NCBI GenBank assembly: GCA_028015205.1
Contig: CM051516.1
Coordinates: forward strand, 52,704,230 to 52,768,229
Origin: Mytilisepta virgata
Lineage: Eukaryota > Mollusca > Bivalvia > Mytilida > Mytilidae
Direction: 5' to 3'
DNA length: 64,000 nucleotides
Positions within the stretch are counted from its first letter, which is position 1. Every line of letters starts with the position of its first letter. The translations under genes and the position numbers were made by a program. The notes under the pieces were generated by a model, which worked only from the letters and a program-made list of their open reading frames with translations, had not been told where the DNA came from and searched no databases. Below are positions 11,748-25,031 of this stretch, piece after piece.

Positions 11748-14700
11748 TATCAGAGTTTAAACAAAAATATTGCCACATAGTCACATATATGTCACCAGTA
11801 AATAACTGGTACCAAACATAATTTTTAAAAGTTCATACCTAAACAAATTTGTAACAGATACTTAAACTTACATGTCTCATTAAGATATCTTTCATAACCC
11901 AAAAAGGTCTTATTAACTGTGAAAACCAAAATGTTCTCTTTCTCTATCTTCGTTCATGCTGTCAGGAACATTTTGATGTCAGTTTTCATTGAAAACACAC
12001 GTAAAACAAATTCATATGACATATAAAAAGAAATCAACTTCCTCGTCTAAAGAAAGTGTATCTAATATTTTTTGATGTTGGTATAAAAATTATCATATAT
12101 TATTGTAATTTATTTTCTGGTAGTTTAGTACCTGTTGGACATTGTTTATAGTGCTTAGAAGGTCATAAAAATAAATCCTAGATTCTCCGACAAATTTTCA
12201 ATGAGGATGGGTGGATAATATATTTTATTTTCTACTGTTACTCAGCTTTTCCAACACACAAATCCACCTATTAGTTTGACTATGTGTGGAGGACATGCAG
12301 GATTGTGGTAGTGTGAAAAGTGATGTAAAAAACCCCAATTTTCAGTCAATTTGACATCTCTTTTCTTGTTTCTAAAATGAAATGATGTTTTTCCTTTAGC
12401 ATAAAAAAAATAAATATAAAAAAGGTTACACTAAAGTGGCTATGGGTGGGTTTGGAGAATTTAGGAATAAATTTTGTTTGGCGTTAATGTTATATTTTGA
12501 TTGCATAAAATCCAGTACTTTTACAGAAATCAAATTTATTTTTCATGAAAACATTGTAGTTATTAATTTGTTTTATATTTAAATCATTCCTGAAATGTAA
12601 TAAAGATATGCAGAATTTTAGTCAGCCAAGTTTTTAACTTAAAAAACCATTATCATTGGATGAGCAATATTCATACATGTATTTCTTTAATTTGACAGTT
12701 TTATAGTATTAGTTTAAGATATGGTATATTTTATATTACTTGGTAACATTTTTTTTTGACTGTATATTTTCTGATAACATTTATTTGGAATAATAAATAT
12801 CTCTATGTTGTAAATATTTGTAAATATATTGTTTTGCATGTTAAAAAATATTGCCATGTTAAACTTCACATAAATATTTCTTCTAGTAATTCATTAAAAA
12901 AAACCTATGGAGTAAGATGTTAAAGCAAGACCTTGGGTGAATTATATTGAAAGTAATTAATTAAATTACAATTACTTCCCCGAAAACCTATATAATTGCA
13001 ATTACCATTACATATTTCAAGGGGAGTAAATTATTAAATTAGCATTACTTTATCGAATTAATTAATTAAATTACTGATTAAATTTAAGCATCATTTAAAT
13101 ATTCTAATAAATTTGCTATATATATACATGATTACATCATGTCATATTTTGAAATGGACTAATAAAACACCCTGGATAGACATTACTACCAGTTGGTTAA
13201 TCCAACAAAGACTGGAACTAATTTCAATGGTTTTTTTTAACAGCACCTTCGTGAGAATTCATGGCATCTTATTTTACACTGCCACTTTGGAACATATTCT
13301 GTCATTTCTAATTTTGACCTGCAGGAATTTTCACACTTTTTGTCATTATCTACAAATGTTAATTCAAACGTATGATCAATATTAAAAAACAATATATAAT
13401 GAATTGAAATCTTTCTGGACATTTAAAAATGTTTGATTTATTTTCTCTTAAATCTCTTTAATTTATTGCAACACTATTTCATTATAGGATATATATAATG
13501 TGCAAAAATTGTTTATGTAGATGTCATTTAGGTTGTTGTATAAGGTTTAATGCTGTATGTATCAGATGATTACATCATAAAACCATGTGTAATGTTGAAT
13601 TTTTTTATGTGATTGGTGCAATCTTGTGTTTATTTTGTAAAATTCACTAAAATATATCTTCATAGAATTTTCATCATGTTTTCTCATTTTCTGTCATTTT
13701 TATCTTGAAACAATAAAGCAATTTTAAGTTGCTAATCGTTGAACCTTGATTGATTTGGCAGCTTTCAAATCTATGGTAGAACTTCACTTATCAAAATACT
13801 GTTGTAAGAACTATAGCATTGTTCAATTTCTGTGGATTTATTGAAACTGTTTGTGCTCATATTAAAATTTTTGTGATTTAGTGAAAATATGCAAATGCAG
13901 AATTTTATCTCTTTTTTTTGTAGTTTTGTAGTAAACAATCTGTTGCAAAATATGGAATTTTTTTTTGTATATGATAATTCATTGTTGTATTCTACCTATG
14001 AAAACCATGCAAATTGATATCAAAACAAAATATTGAATTCACAGTAAAATGACATTTCTAAAAAGCAAAGGTTTTAAGAATAAATTGACATATTTCAAGT
14101 TTATCATCATTACCTCCCCTTTTTTCTGACTAAGGCTTCAAGGCCTAATAACCCCAACTTTATCTTTATTTTCCAATTTATACCCTTGGAACAATAAAAG
14201 TTGTCAAAATTTGAAATAAAAATTTGTTTGTTAATTTCATATTAATGTTGTTAAACCAAGATAAAGATGTTATCTTATTGAAACTTGAGGTGATATGCAG
14301 TATGCTTAACTGTAGGAACTTTACTTAACCAATTTAGTCATATCACTCAATTTTCTTGTTACTGAGAATAGCCGTGTATATATTTATTTGTCAATTCTAA
14401 GTTTTCCTTACCAATTTTAGAATATCAGTTTTTTTAGGTATATGATGCTGTAAAATTAGCTTTAGTATTATATCATCCAACAAAGGCTTCTAAGAACTTT
14501 ATTACATTGGGAAATATTTTAAACACTAATCGTCCCAGATACTTCATAAAAAGATTTCTTGATGTACATTTAGATCAGATTAATAACAGATGTCTTAAAA
14601 GTTGACAATTCAACCTCATTTTCATGCCCACATTTGTTTGCAGTGTTGTAATATTTTATGCAAAAATTAATTTCAATCAAAAAGAAAATTTACTCTTGCA

Positions 14701-17261
14701 GGAATTATTTTGCATCTAAGCACTGGAAAAGACTTGTATTTTTTAAATTACAAATTTTACAACTAACAGAAACAAAAGATACAGCAAAGGTTTTTATTGG
14801 TATAATAAAAATAATAAATATATTTTTGAGATATTTCTGAAAAATTATGTTCAATTTATAAGACACACACTAAATATATTCCAGATTCCTGGTTCGAGTA
14901 CATTTGCCATTTTTAACTCAGTAATGAAAACAAACATGCACACATACATCATTCAGTTTGAATCTCTTACAAAGGGTAAACATTTATCATCATATGATTA
15001 TATTCATTTTGTATTATCTTCAGATGTATGTGAAAATGTATTTTAAAAAATTGGCAAGTTGAAATGTCATCAGAACTGAAATATATTGAACAAAATACAG
15101 AACTCTAGACATGAGCTTTAAGACACTGGGGTAACGTGGAGTCTACGATGGCTCTTCAATTAAAAAAACAAAATTATCCCAACAGTGCTAGGTTAAATTA
15201 GTCATCACTTGGTTGATGTTCTTTGTACATCAAATCATAAAGTAATCTGTGAAAAATTATCATCAAACATACAAATCAAACAATGGGACTCAGTCTTGTC
15301 AGGGCTGATGAAGGTTACATTTTGTTTTACTAGATATATTTTACAAATCCTATTTGATGATGCCACTAACACAAGTTTTGTCAAAATCATGTCTATTGTT
15401 ATTTTAATTTATCATTTGTAATAACTATTCAGATCAGTTTATGGAATGAAACCAAATGTAATTCATCTATGAAAAGGTCTTAGCAATTAATATCTTCTAC
15501 TTTTCACATTACATTTTAAGGTTGGTGGAAAGACATATTTGTTTTTATCAGTGGGTTATTTTACCATCAGTAAGGAAAATAGAGTACTTAAAGGTATACA
15601 GTGCATTTCAGAAAAGATTTTTAGGCATTAAAGAGATAACAATGCAGTTTATTTCTATACATTTGGGACATGTACTTTTATTTTCAGGCATGGCAAGTTC
15701 TGAAAATATATTTTCCTATTAATTCAAAGTAGGGTTTTTTATTTTCATGTTTACCCAGAATAGGGTTTGTAACAGAAAATCATGTATAGTTGATAAGTGA
15801 TGTTTATGTAAGTACCTTGTTCTTCCTGTGTTATTGTTGTGAAATATATGTTTTATGTTTATGATGTAGATATAATAATTGTTGGTAATCACACATCACA
15901 TTTACATGTAGACATTTTCCATATCATATGGGTATTTAAACATCTAATTTTATCAGAAGATTTATTTTTTATAAATCTTTCAAACAGGTTCTTGCTATAC
16001 TTCTTACTGCGATTAGAATTGTGCCAAGTTCCATAAAACTTTTTTAAATTGAGATTTTCCTTAATTTGAGATTTTCCAGTAATCTGATTGGACAGTATTT
16101 GAGGAAATCCTCTTTTGTGAGATAATATATGTACCGGGTACTAGTTATGAAACATCAAACTGTTACAATTTCATATCAAAACATCAGAGAAGTGTTTTGT
16201 GAAATAGATGTTTTCAATAAAATATGTCAGAGCAACCAGCTAACATACAGTTGGCCTTGCCTATAAAGGTAGATTATTTAAATGACTAGTTGCTTGATAT
16301 ATGCATTTTTCAGTTTCCATCTTATTTAATTTTGCTTGGATTAGTGAAGATGGTTTAATTCTGCCTATAATATTTTCACCTTTGCCCAAAGGGAAATAAC
16401 TCCATCTTTCTAATGAGTTACTACGTTACTACAATCCAGTAAGTAATAAAGAAAAATGTCAAGGTTTCTACAGCTTGACTTAAGGTCATAATTTCATGTA
16501 GATCTAGAGCTGTTGGTATTTGTTTTTCACTGGTGGCAAATAATATGCCTTGGTTCATGTTAGGTCTGATAAGTTAAAACAAGATGAGCCATTTTTCATT
16601 ATGCAAAAAATACAATATGTAGTACACAAAGGAATTTAAATACATGTAGTATTGTTTTTTAACTTCAAAGAAAAAAAACCATGCAAATTTAATGTGCACT
16701 AGTGTAAGCTAGGGCAGTGTTTAAAAATTCTGGTTGTATATAATATAATAAGCATATGATATGGAAAATGTATTGTTATTTCTAAGCTACTGAATATAAT
16801 ATTTAGTGCTGCAAAAAGTTCAATAAAAGTTATCTCTGATATTACTGTTTAATCATTTAATCATGTAAGGAAAAATTATCTGGATTCAGTTCATATTGTT
16901 ATAGCAGCATCGGATAGGACTACAATCTAAGCACATCATCTATGAGACAATGGTCTTTGGTCCCTATAGCATATGCGAAAGAGGGCCTTTCACAGGAACT
17001 TGGGTTTTCCTCTGAAATTCATGAGTTACAATTATTGTGACTTTATGAAGTTTTATATTTTAAATACTGGACTGAAGAAAACAGACCTGATTTTGACAAA
17101 TTTGACAACCAGGGAAAAAAAAGCAGAAGTGATATTTTGGCAGCCATTTTATTATGTATAAAGAAACTCTGATTGACAAATGTTGATTTCCATAAACAGA
17201 AATCTGCAATTTAGGGAAAAAATCATGTTTCCTGTGTATTGAATTATGAATAGGTTGCCTT
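11748..17261. other. Intergenic, AT-rich, no gene seen
   Basis: No frame with splice signals or coding character was found on either strand. It holds AATAAA sites (one at 13712-13717) and a local AT palindrome near 12950-13080 (AATTAATTAAATTACAATTA and its mirror). Confidence 0.5.
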
Positions 17262-17302
17262 TTTATACGACCGCAAAATTTTTGCGGTCGTATATTGGTA
17301 TG

Positions 17303-17341
17303 ACGTTGGCGTCGTCGTCGTCGTCGTCTGCGTCGTCGTCC
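17303..17341. repeat. CGT trinucleotide microsatellite
   Basis: GTCGTCGTCGTCGTCGTC run next to the GCGGTCGTATA hairpin. In frame it reads as poly-Arg on the other strand, which is an artefact. Confidence 0.9.
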
Positions 17342-18081
17342 GAAGACATTTGGTTTTCGCACTATAACTTTAGTATAAGTTAATAGAAATCTATGAAATT
17401 TAAACACAAGGTTTATGACCACAAAAGGAAGGTTGGGATTGATTTTGGGAGTTTTGGTCCCAACAGTTTAAGAATCAGGGGCCAAAAAAGGGCCAAATAA
17501 GCATTTTTCTTGGTTTTCGCACAATAACTCTAGTATAAGTAAATAGAAATCTATGAAATTTTAACACAAGGTTTATGACCACAAAAGGAAGGTTGGGATT
17601 GTTTTTGGGAGTTTTGGACCCAACAGTTTAGGAATTAAGGGCTAAAAAAGGGCTAAAATAAGCATTTTTCTCGGTTTTTGCACAATAACTTTAGTATAAG
17701 TAAATAGAAATCTATGAAATTTAAACACAAGGTTTATGACCACAAAAGGAAGGTTGGGATTGTTTTTGGAGTTTTGGTCCCAACAGTTTAGGAATTAGTG
17801 GCCAAAAGGGTCCAAAATTAAACTTTGTTTGATTTCATTGAAAATTTAACTACTGGGGTTCTTTGATATGCCGAATCTAACCGTGCATTTAGATTCTTAA
17901 TTTTTGGTCCCGTTTTCAAATTGGTCTACATTAAGGTCCAAAGGGTCCAAAATTAAACTTAGTTTGATTTTAACAAAAATTGAATTCTTTGGGTTCTTTG
18001 ATATGCTGAATCTAAACATGTACTTAGTTTTTGTCGAGCCTGCGACTTTAGTCGCAGAAAGCTCGACATAGGGATAGTGAT

Positions 18082-18082
<1 letters not shown>

Positions 18083-18117
<35 letters not shown>
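18083..18117. repeat. GGC trinucleotide microsatellite
   Basis: About 11 to 12 GGC copies, the most GC-rich point of the window, inside the nested element. Confidence 0.92.
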
Positions 18118-18459
18118 TTAACTCATTTCTTAAAAGCTTTATATTTTAGAAGGTGGAAGACCTGGATGCTTTATATTTTGTATATAGATGCCTTATGTTA
18201 CGAAGTTTCCGTCTGTCATATGTACATTGTCCTTGACCTCATTTTCATGGTTCAATGACTACTTGAAAAAAAAGTTAAGATTTTTTGTAATGTTAATTTC
18301 TCTCTTATTATTAGTAATAGGATAATTATATTTGGTATGTGCATACCTTGCAAGGTCCTCATCCCCATCAGACAGTTTTCAATTGACCTCGACCCAAATT
18401 CATGGATCAGTGAACAAGGTTAAGTTTTGGTGGTCAAGTCCATATCTCAGATACTATAA

Positions 18460-19930
18460 GCAATAGGTCTAGTATATTTGGTGTATGGAAGGATTGTAAG
18501 GTGTACATGTCCAACTGGCAGGTGTCATCTGACCTTGACCTCATTTTCATGGTTCAGTAGTTATAGTTAAGTTTTTGTGTTTTGGCCTGTTTTTCGAATA
18601 CTGTATGCAATAGGTCTACTATATTTGGTGTATGGAAGGATTGTAAGGTGTACATGTCCAACTGGCAGGTGTCATCTGACCTTGACCTCATTTTCATGGT
18701 TCAGTGGTTATAGTTAAGTTTTTGTGTTTTGGCCTGTTTTTCAAATACTGTATGCAATAGGTCTACTATATTTGGTGTATGGAAGGATTGTAAGGTGTAC
18801 ATGTCCAACTGGCAGGTGTCATTTGACCTTGACCTCACTTTCATGGTTCAGTGGTTATGGTTAAGTTTTTGTGTTTTGCCTATTTTTCGAATACTGTATG
18901 CAATAGGTCTACTATATTTGGTGTATGGAAGGATTGTAAGGTGTACATGTCCAACTGGCAGGTGTCATCTGACCTTGACCTCATTTTCATGGTTCAATGG
19001 TTATAGTTAAGTTTTTGTGTTTTGGCCTGTTTTTCGAATACTGTATGCAATAGGTCTACTATATTTGGTGTATGGAAGGATTGTAAGGTGTACATATCCA
19101 ACTGGCAGGTGTCATCTGACCTTGACCTCATTTTCACGGTTTAGTGGTTATAGTTAAGTTTTTGTGTTTTGCCTATTTTTCGAATACTGTATGCAATAGG
19201 TCTACTATATTTGGTGTATGGAAGGATTGTAAGGTGTACATGTCCAACTGGCAGGTGTCATCTGACCTTGACCTCATTTTCATGGTTCAGTGGTTATAGT
19301 TAAGTTTTTGTGTTTTGGCCTGTTTTTCAAATACTGTATGCAATAGGTCTACTATATTTGGTGTATGGAAGGATTGTAAGGTGTACATGTCCAACTGGCA
19401 GGTGTCATCTGACCTTGACCTCACTTTCATGGTTCAGTGGTTATAGTTAAGTTTTTGTGTTTTGCCTATTTTTCGAATACTGTATGCAATAGGTCTACTA
19501 TATTTGGTGTATGGAAGGATTGTAAGGTGTACATGTCCAACTGGCAGGTGTCATCTGACCTTGACCTCATTTTCATGGTTCAATGGTTATAGTTAAGTTT
19601 TTGTGTTTTGGCCTGTTTTTCGAATACTGTATGCAATAGGTCTACTATATTTGGTGTATGGAAGGATTGTAAGGTGTACATGTCCAACTGGCAGGTGTCA
19701 TCTGACCTTGACCTCATTTTCACGGTTCAGTGGTTATAGTTAAGTTTTTGTGTTTTGCCTATTTTTCGAATACTGTATGCAATAGGTCTACTATATTTGG
19801 TGTATGGAAGGATTGTAAGGTGTACATGTCCAACTGGCAGGTGTCATCTGACCTTGACCTCATTTTCATGGTTCAGTGGTTATAGTTAAGTTTTTGTGTT
19901 TTGGCCTGTTTTTCGAATACTGTATGCAAT
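18460..19930 (+). repeat. 146/147-bp tandem array
   Basis: The unit contains CAATAGGTCTACTATATTTG, GGTGTACATGTCCAACTGGC and TGACCTTGACCTCATTTTCA. CAATAGG starts at 18608, 18755, 18901 and 19048, i.e. steps of 147, 146 and 147. The length alternates between GGCCTGTTTTT and GCCTATTTTT variants. Confidence 0.9.
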
Positions 19931-20334
19931 ATGTCCGATAGCATTTACTTTCATTAGAAATACACGACAGGCGAGACATTTTTGTGTGTCCACTCTTGTT
20001 TTATTATAGGCCCAGTTTTCAAGTTGGTCCAAATCGGGGTCCAAAATTAAACTTTGTTTGATTTCATCGAAAATTGAACTATTGGGGTTCTTTGATATGC
20101 CGAACCTAACCGTGCATTTAGATTCTTAATTTTTGGTCCCGTTTTCAAATTGGTCTACATCAAGGTCCAAAGGGTCCAAAATTAAACTTAGTTTGATTTT
20201 AACAAAAATTGAATTCTTGGGGTTCTTTGATATGCTGAATCTAAACATGTACTTAGTTTTTTTATTATGGTCCCAGTTTTCAAGTTGGTCCAAATCGGGG
20301 TCCAAAATTAAAGCTAAAAAGGGGGTAAATTATT

Positions 20335-20356
20335 TTTTTTTTTGGGGGGGGGGGGG
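20335..20356. repeat. Poly-T/poly-G tract
   Basis: Long T then G run inside composite repeat copy 1. Similar G blocks occur at about 20751-20815 and 20999-21012, with C blocks in the inverted copies. Confidence 0.85.
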
Positions 20357-21460
20357 GCAATTCTCCACAGCATATTGTATTACACAAAAGCAAAAAATTG
20401 AATATAAATTCAAATCATATGACCAATTCTAAGTTCTTTATTTCAGTTATTCTGTGTCAGAAACCTATTATGTGTCAAATATTTGAAGAAATTTTCAATT
20501 GCACAGTATTGTGCAATAGCAAGAAATTGATATGTGTGCCCTGTTATCAAAACTTTATTATTAACAAATTCCATTGGAAATTTGCCAATATAAAATGTGC
20601 TGATGAAGCTTTTTTGTTTATCTTATCTAAACTGCTTTTAAATTATGTATATTTAAAATTTGCCATCCATGACTATGATGTCATTTTCTACTTTAATATG
20701 TTATGGTGTATTTAAATGGGCTGTTATGGTTGCAAAGTATAAAGAAATGGGGGGGGGGGGGTTGAAAACAAAATTTGGGGGGGGGGGGGTAAATGAGAAA
20801 TTGGGGAGGGGGTAATTTTTTCTCATTTCATATTTCATACATTAAAAAGAAAATTTCAAATTTTTTTTAGCAAAAAAAGGGGGGGAGGTTACAATAAATT
20901 TTATTGTTTTTTGTTTTTTTTTTTTGGGAGTGGGGGTCAATGTGCAACTTCATAGTGTATTGCACAAAAGCTAAAAAAAGGGGTAAATTATTATTTTTTT
21001 TTGGGGGGGGGGGCAATTCTCCACAGCATATTGTATTGCACAAGAAGCAAAAAATTGAATATAAATTCAAATCATATGACCAATTTTAAGTTCTTTGATT
21101 TCAGTTATTCTGTGTCAGAAACCTATTATGTGTCAAATATTTGAAGAAATTTTCAATTACACAGTATTGCGCAATAGCAAGAAATTGATATGTGTGCCCA
21201 ATTTTAAATTTTAAATTGGTTATTTCTGATTTATATATAAAAACAAATAATACTGATATGGTTTGAATAGGTAAATTAAAAATGTTTAAGTTCTTAGGCA
21301 ACATTCATTCTGTGTCAGAAACCTATGCTGTGTCAAATATTTATTCACAATCCAAATTCAGTATTGTATCAAGCTTGAATGTTGTGTTCATAATTGCCCC
21401 AACTATTCAGGGTTCGACATCTGCGGTCGTATCTAGCTGCGCCCAGCGGAGCATTTTATT

Positions 21461-21775
21461 GAAAGTACAAAATGACACACACACACACACACATATGATG
21501 AAATGATGTGGAGTTTTCTTCAAGAAATAAAAACACAAAAGAAGTTTTCTGCATGGTCAAGGGAAATAACTTGAGAACATCAAAATCAAACTCAACTGGT
21601 TGCTTGGTGGTTCTCAACATTGTGTTTAAATTTCCAATGATTTTGTTGAAGCATACTCACTTTGGTTGGCAAAAATCTAAAATTTTGTTTATTTTCCACT
21701 TTATCTTTAGCCACAACTCAGGAATGACACAGATGAATGTCAAATTATGCATAGTGACTCCCAAAATTTTAATTT
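21461..21775. other. Intergenic spacer between two elements
   Basis: It contains a short CA microsatellite (ACACACACACACAC near 21478-21492) and otherwise no recognisable feature. Confidence 0.4.
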
Positions 21776-23141
21776 AATACTAGACATTGAACCCGCGCGA
21801 GCGCAGGAAAATAAGCATTTTTTTGTGGTGGCCATATTGACTTTAAAAAGTTTTTGCGGCCATGGCATTCGTGGAACAGGAACTCAATGTGGATGTTGTG
21901 GCAGGATTCCCATAAACTTTCCTGTCAAGTAGGTGGTATCAACTGATAGTTTCATGTCTATATATGCTGTAGTATTCCAGAAATGGATGTTAATGCAAAC
22001 TTTAACCAAAGTCAATGAAGCATGAAATGTAGGTCAGCGTGACCTAATTGTCATATGGTTGTTCGTTACTACCGAAGATGTATCCACTGATGAAGTAGAC
22101 TGTATGCCACGTAGAATTACCAAAATGGACCTTAAGGTTCCATCATAGTCAAAATCTATGACGAAAATACAACCACATAAATTGTCAATATGTTTATGTT
22201 ACAATTAATTCTGAACTGGAACTTGATGAAAAGCTTTCATTAAATACACATTTCATAATGCATTACCTTTTTCATTCAGAATAAATATGAAAAAGAATAT
22301 GAATAAACATTTCCTTAGTGACGGATGAATTTTTCAAAAGATGCCGTGAGTTAAGTAGAGCATATTTTTGGAAAATAATTGTTCCAATTGTTCATTGTCA
22401 TCATGGGCAGGGCAAGCGAGGCTTAATTTCACAAATAAATCCAATAGACGATAAAAGCATTTTTAGTGTGTGGCTGAGTGTGCTGTCCACGTTTATAAAG
22501 ATGTCCGAGATGAATTTCGTCATTAATGATAAAGATGACCATTTGTTAAAAATATTTTTATCTAGGGCTTACAGGGAATTGTACGGTAGAGATATATTTA
22601 GACAGGTCACATGACAAATAATGTTAAAATGGATAATGGCTGGTTTTATCACTTTGTGCAAAGTAAACATCCGAGCAATCCAAAAAACAACTAAGTTAGG
22701 AATTCCTCTGAACTTTGCCTTACTTCTTCATAATCTTCAAAGTTCATAATGTTTATAGTTAGGAGAAATTGCATTACTGTTGAAAAAACAATCCTGAATA
22801 CATGAAGCGGAAACATCCCACTCGAAGGAGAATGTTTTTAATTTGTTTTATTCTTCTTCTGTAATTTCAAACAAAAATACATTTAAAATATGTGCATAAT
22901 TGTTTATTTAAACCAATGTGTTAAAATGATGCATTCGAGAACCTTCTAAGGGATATGTTGGGAGAATTCATACCGGAAAAGTCCATGCATATTCCATTTG
23001 CACATAAACAAAACTGCAGTTTAAATTTATAAATGCAGATTGTCAAATCTGATAATAATCTTTATAATCTGAACCATACATCGTTTATTTTGAACCACGC
23101 GTTTTGCCGCCTATTCGGCTAATTCGTAAATTTAGTATTAT
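21776..23141 (+). mobile_element. 1.37-kb dispersed element, copy A
   Basis: It begins AATACTAGACATTGAACCCG with CGCGAGCGC and ends CTATTCGGCTAATTCGTAAA then TTTAGTATT, so the ends share a short AATACTA inverted repeat. An almost full-length reverse copy lies at 47956-49343. A 98-codon open frame at 22318-22614 is not kept in the other copy, so I treat it as non-coding. Confidence 0.75.
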
Positions 23142-23691
23142 AGATACAATTTCATTTTAGCACACTGGTGGTAGTAAGCCAAATTGGCTTTTCTTCACAT
23201 TATCAAGGGGCATAACTCATGAGCAGCAAACGTAAACAATGTCAAATTTGAACTCAATCCATACTTAGTGGTTCTTAACAGTGAACCAATCATATCAGTG
23301 AGCTGAATATCAAATTTAGCTATTTAATGAATTATCCAAGGGCATTAACTAAAAGCTGGAACAAAAATATGAAACTCTTAAAATTCAAACCCAATCTGTG
23401 CTTAGTGTTTTATTGAATCATACTCCAGTTATCGAATGGAGACTACTTTCCGGACATACAAACATATCTGACAAAGTTTAATCACCCTGAGGCAGTGGAA
23501 TTATAATTGTACAAACAAAGGGCAATAGCCACACCACAAAACAAGCACTATAATGTCATCAACAAATATTTCCAGAAAGCTCCAATACATTATTCCTTTA
23601 GGTAATGGTTCCTTTTGGTTAATCACATTCAGAATACATAGATTAGTTTTAGTGATCTCAACTTACTACAAAGTACATATAGTCCAGTCAA

Positions 23692-24607
23692 TCTAGCATA
23701 AATTTGACCCTAACCTTAAAGTAATTGCAACAGAAGATTTTTAAGTTTTAATCTTTAGCATTATACCCCAAATATACACAGGAAAAAGTCCAACAAAATC
23801 TAACTTGAGGAAGACTAAAAAATCACAATTTTAATGGAGATTTGCATTGAACATGGGAGATAACTCTGCAAAAAAGGCAGAAATATCAATAAAAATACAA
23901 AATCATAACTTTACCACTTCTTTTCAGCAGGATGTATTGATTCTTGATATTTTAGCCGTCTTTAGAGTATAACAAACAACTCTAAAGGTGTTTTCATATC
24001 TTTTATCAAGCTACAACCTAGATTTCGTAATTCATAAGTCGACCATTTATTAAATTTTTCAACATGTCAAGGTAAAGAATCTCAAATTTAATAAAAATAA
24101 TTAAGCATACCTTCTTCTTTTTGTGGTTTAAAGTTTTTTTAAACAAGGTCGATGCTGAACAAATATAATTTACAGATATAAACAATACCAAAAATTCACA
24201 TTATTTTTTCAAATTGGTCACGAAGCCACAAATTTGCAATTTCTTTAATTAAAAATGCGCCAAAAAAAAAAAAAAAATACCCACAACACTTCGGTTTTGT
24301 ACATTTCATGAGCAGAAGATTATATAATATAGTCAAACACGAACTTATAACCCCATCAAAGTATCATACTTTACATGAATTTTAAGAAAATCAACCAAAA
24401 CCTGACAAAAAGGCTCATTTTTGCAGAGTTATCTCCCCTTTCCAATGTTAATTTCCATAGGAAATTAAAAATGCTGATTTTGAGTTTTCCTCAAGTTAGA
24501 TTTTATTGGACTTTTTTCTGTGTATATTTGGGGCTTAATGCTATAGATCAGAACTAAAACATTTTCTTTTGCAATTAGTTTGAGGTTAAAACTTAGTTTG
24601 ACTGGAC
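23692..24607 (+). mobile_element. Foldback MITE-like element, TA target sites, copy 2
   Basis: Same element as 10812-11747 in the same orientation, with scattered substitutions and small indels. The ends GTCCAGTCAA...TTGACTGGAC are flanked by TA on both sides. Confidence 0.75.
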
Positions 24608-24609
24608 TA

Positions 24610-24986
24610 ATGTATTGGTTTGACTTTGAGGCTTGCTTAATTTTTTGCAGTTGAAATGCTTATAAAATAATGTCAAATGTTAAATGAATAACTGAAAACA
24701 ATCACTTGTTATTATTTATAACAAAACAATATAAAATAACAAAATATGGCACTTTGTACAAAATTTGAATAGTCACATGCTGTCCTTTTGTCTGCCAGCT
24801 GACCAGAAAATCTCATTTCCTACTAGATTTATATTCTGACTAGTTTGACTATTATAGCACTTTTCCAACCTAGCTGGGAATGAAACTATAAAAAACTCAA
24901 GATTTGTTGTGTCCTAACAATGTCTGAAATCCCTTCCACATTTTGATCGGAGAATAGGCAATCTATCAAGGCATCTTTCTTAACTA
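24610..24986 (-). other. Probable 3' UTR of the SPT3 gene
   Basis: It follows the proposed TAA at 24987-24989 on the minus strand. No clear minus-strand AATAAA was seen here, so the cleavage site is not assigned. Confidence 0.35.
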
Positions 24987-25031
24987 TTATACACATAGAA
25001 TTCTTGACAATGGAGGCTGTGGGCATGTTTT
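24987..25031 (-). CDS. SUPT3H: SPT3 terminal exon (proposed)
   Basis: After a strong acceptor (TTTCTATTTACAG) the frame runs KTCPQPPLSRILCV then TAA. It has no clear likeness to the human C-terminus, which is short and variable. Splice signal and phase support it; homology does not. Confidence 0.6.
   Translation of the reverse strand, partial: KTCPQPPLSRILCV

Larger units (their letters stand above)
18032..20002 (+). mobile_element. Nested tandem-core element (Helitron/pearl-like) inside copy 1
   Basis: It splits the host repeat between TACTTAGTTTT and ATTATAGGCCCAG, which are contiguous in the copy at 53,200-53,300. It begins with the hairpin GTCGAGCCTGCGACTTTAG/TCGCAGAAAGCTCGAC, then a GGC run and a non-repeated part. 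Next come about ten units of 146-147 bp (about 18460-19930), then CGACAGGCGAGACATTTTTG and GTCCACTCTTGTTTT. The layout (ends, microsatellite, ~150-bp tandem core) matches non-autonomous bivalve elements of the pearl/CvE type; the family name is an inference. Confidence 0.65.
17262..21460 (+). mobile_element. GCGGTCGTATA composite repeat, copy 1 (carries a nested insertion)
   Basis: It starts with the hairpin ATACGACCGCAAAATTTTTG/GCGGTCGTATA (17264-17294) and a CGT microsatellite (about 17303-17340), then three tandem units of about 165 bp (17350-17815). After that come TTTGATATGCCGAATCTAAC-type units, poly-G blocks, and the end ATCTAGCTGCGCCCAGCGGA then GCATTTTATT. The same order of blocks, inverted, occurs at 39496-41332 and 51844-53989. 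It is interrupted at 18032-20002. No protein is encoded. Confidence 0.75.

Noticed and set aside
17060..17422. Arginine-rich 120-codon frame
   Set aside because: The Arg run is the CGT microsatellite read on the minus strand; no splice or family support.
18729..19010. 93-codon frame in the 146/147-bp array
   Set aside because: It is one repeat unit translated nearly twice and does not persist through the other units.
22318..22614. 98-codon frame in the 1.37-kb element
   Set aside because: The matching part of copy B (about 48,480-48,790) has indels that break the frame.
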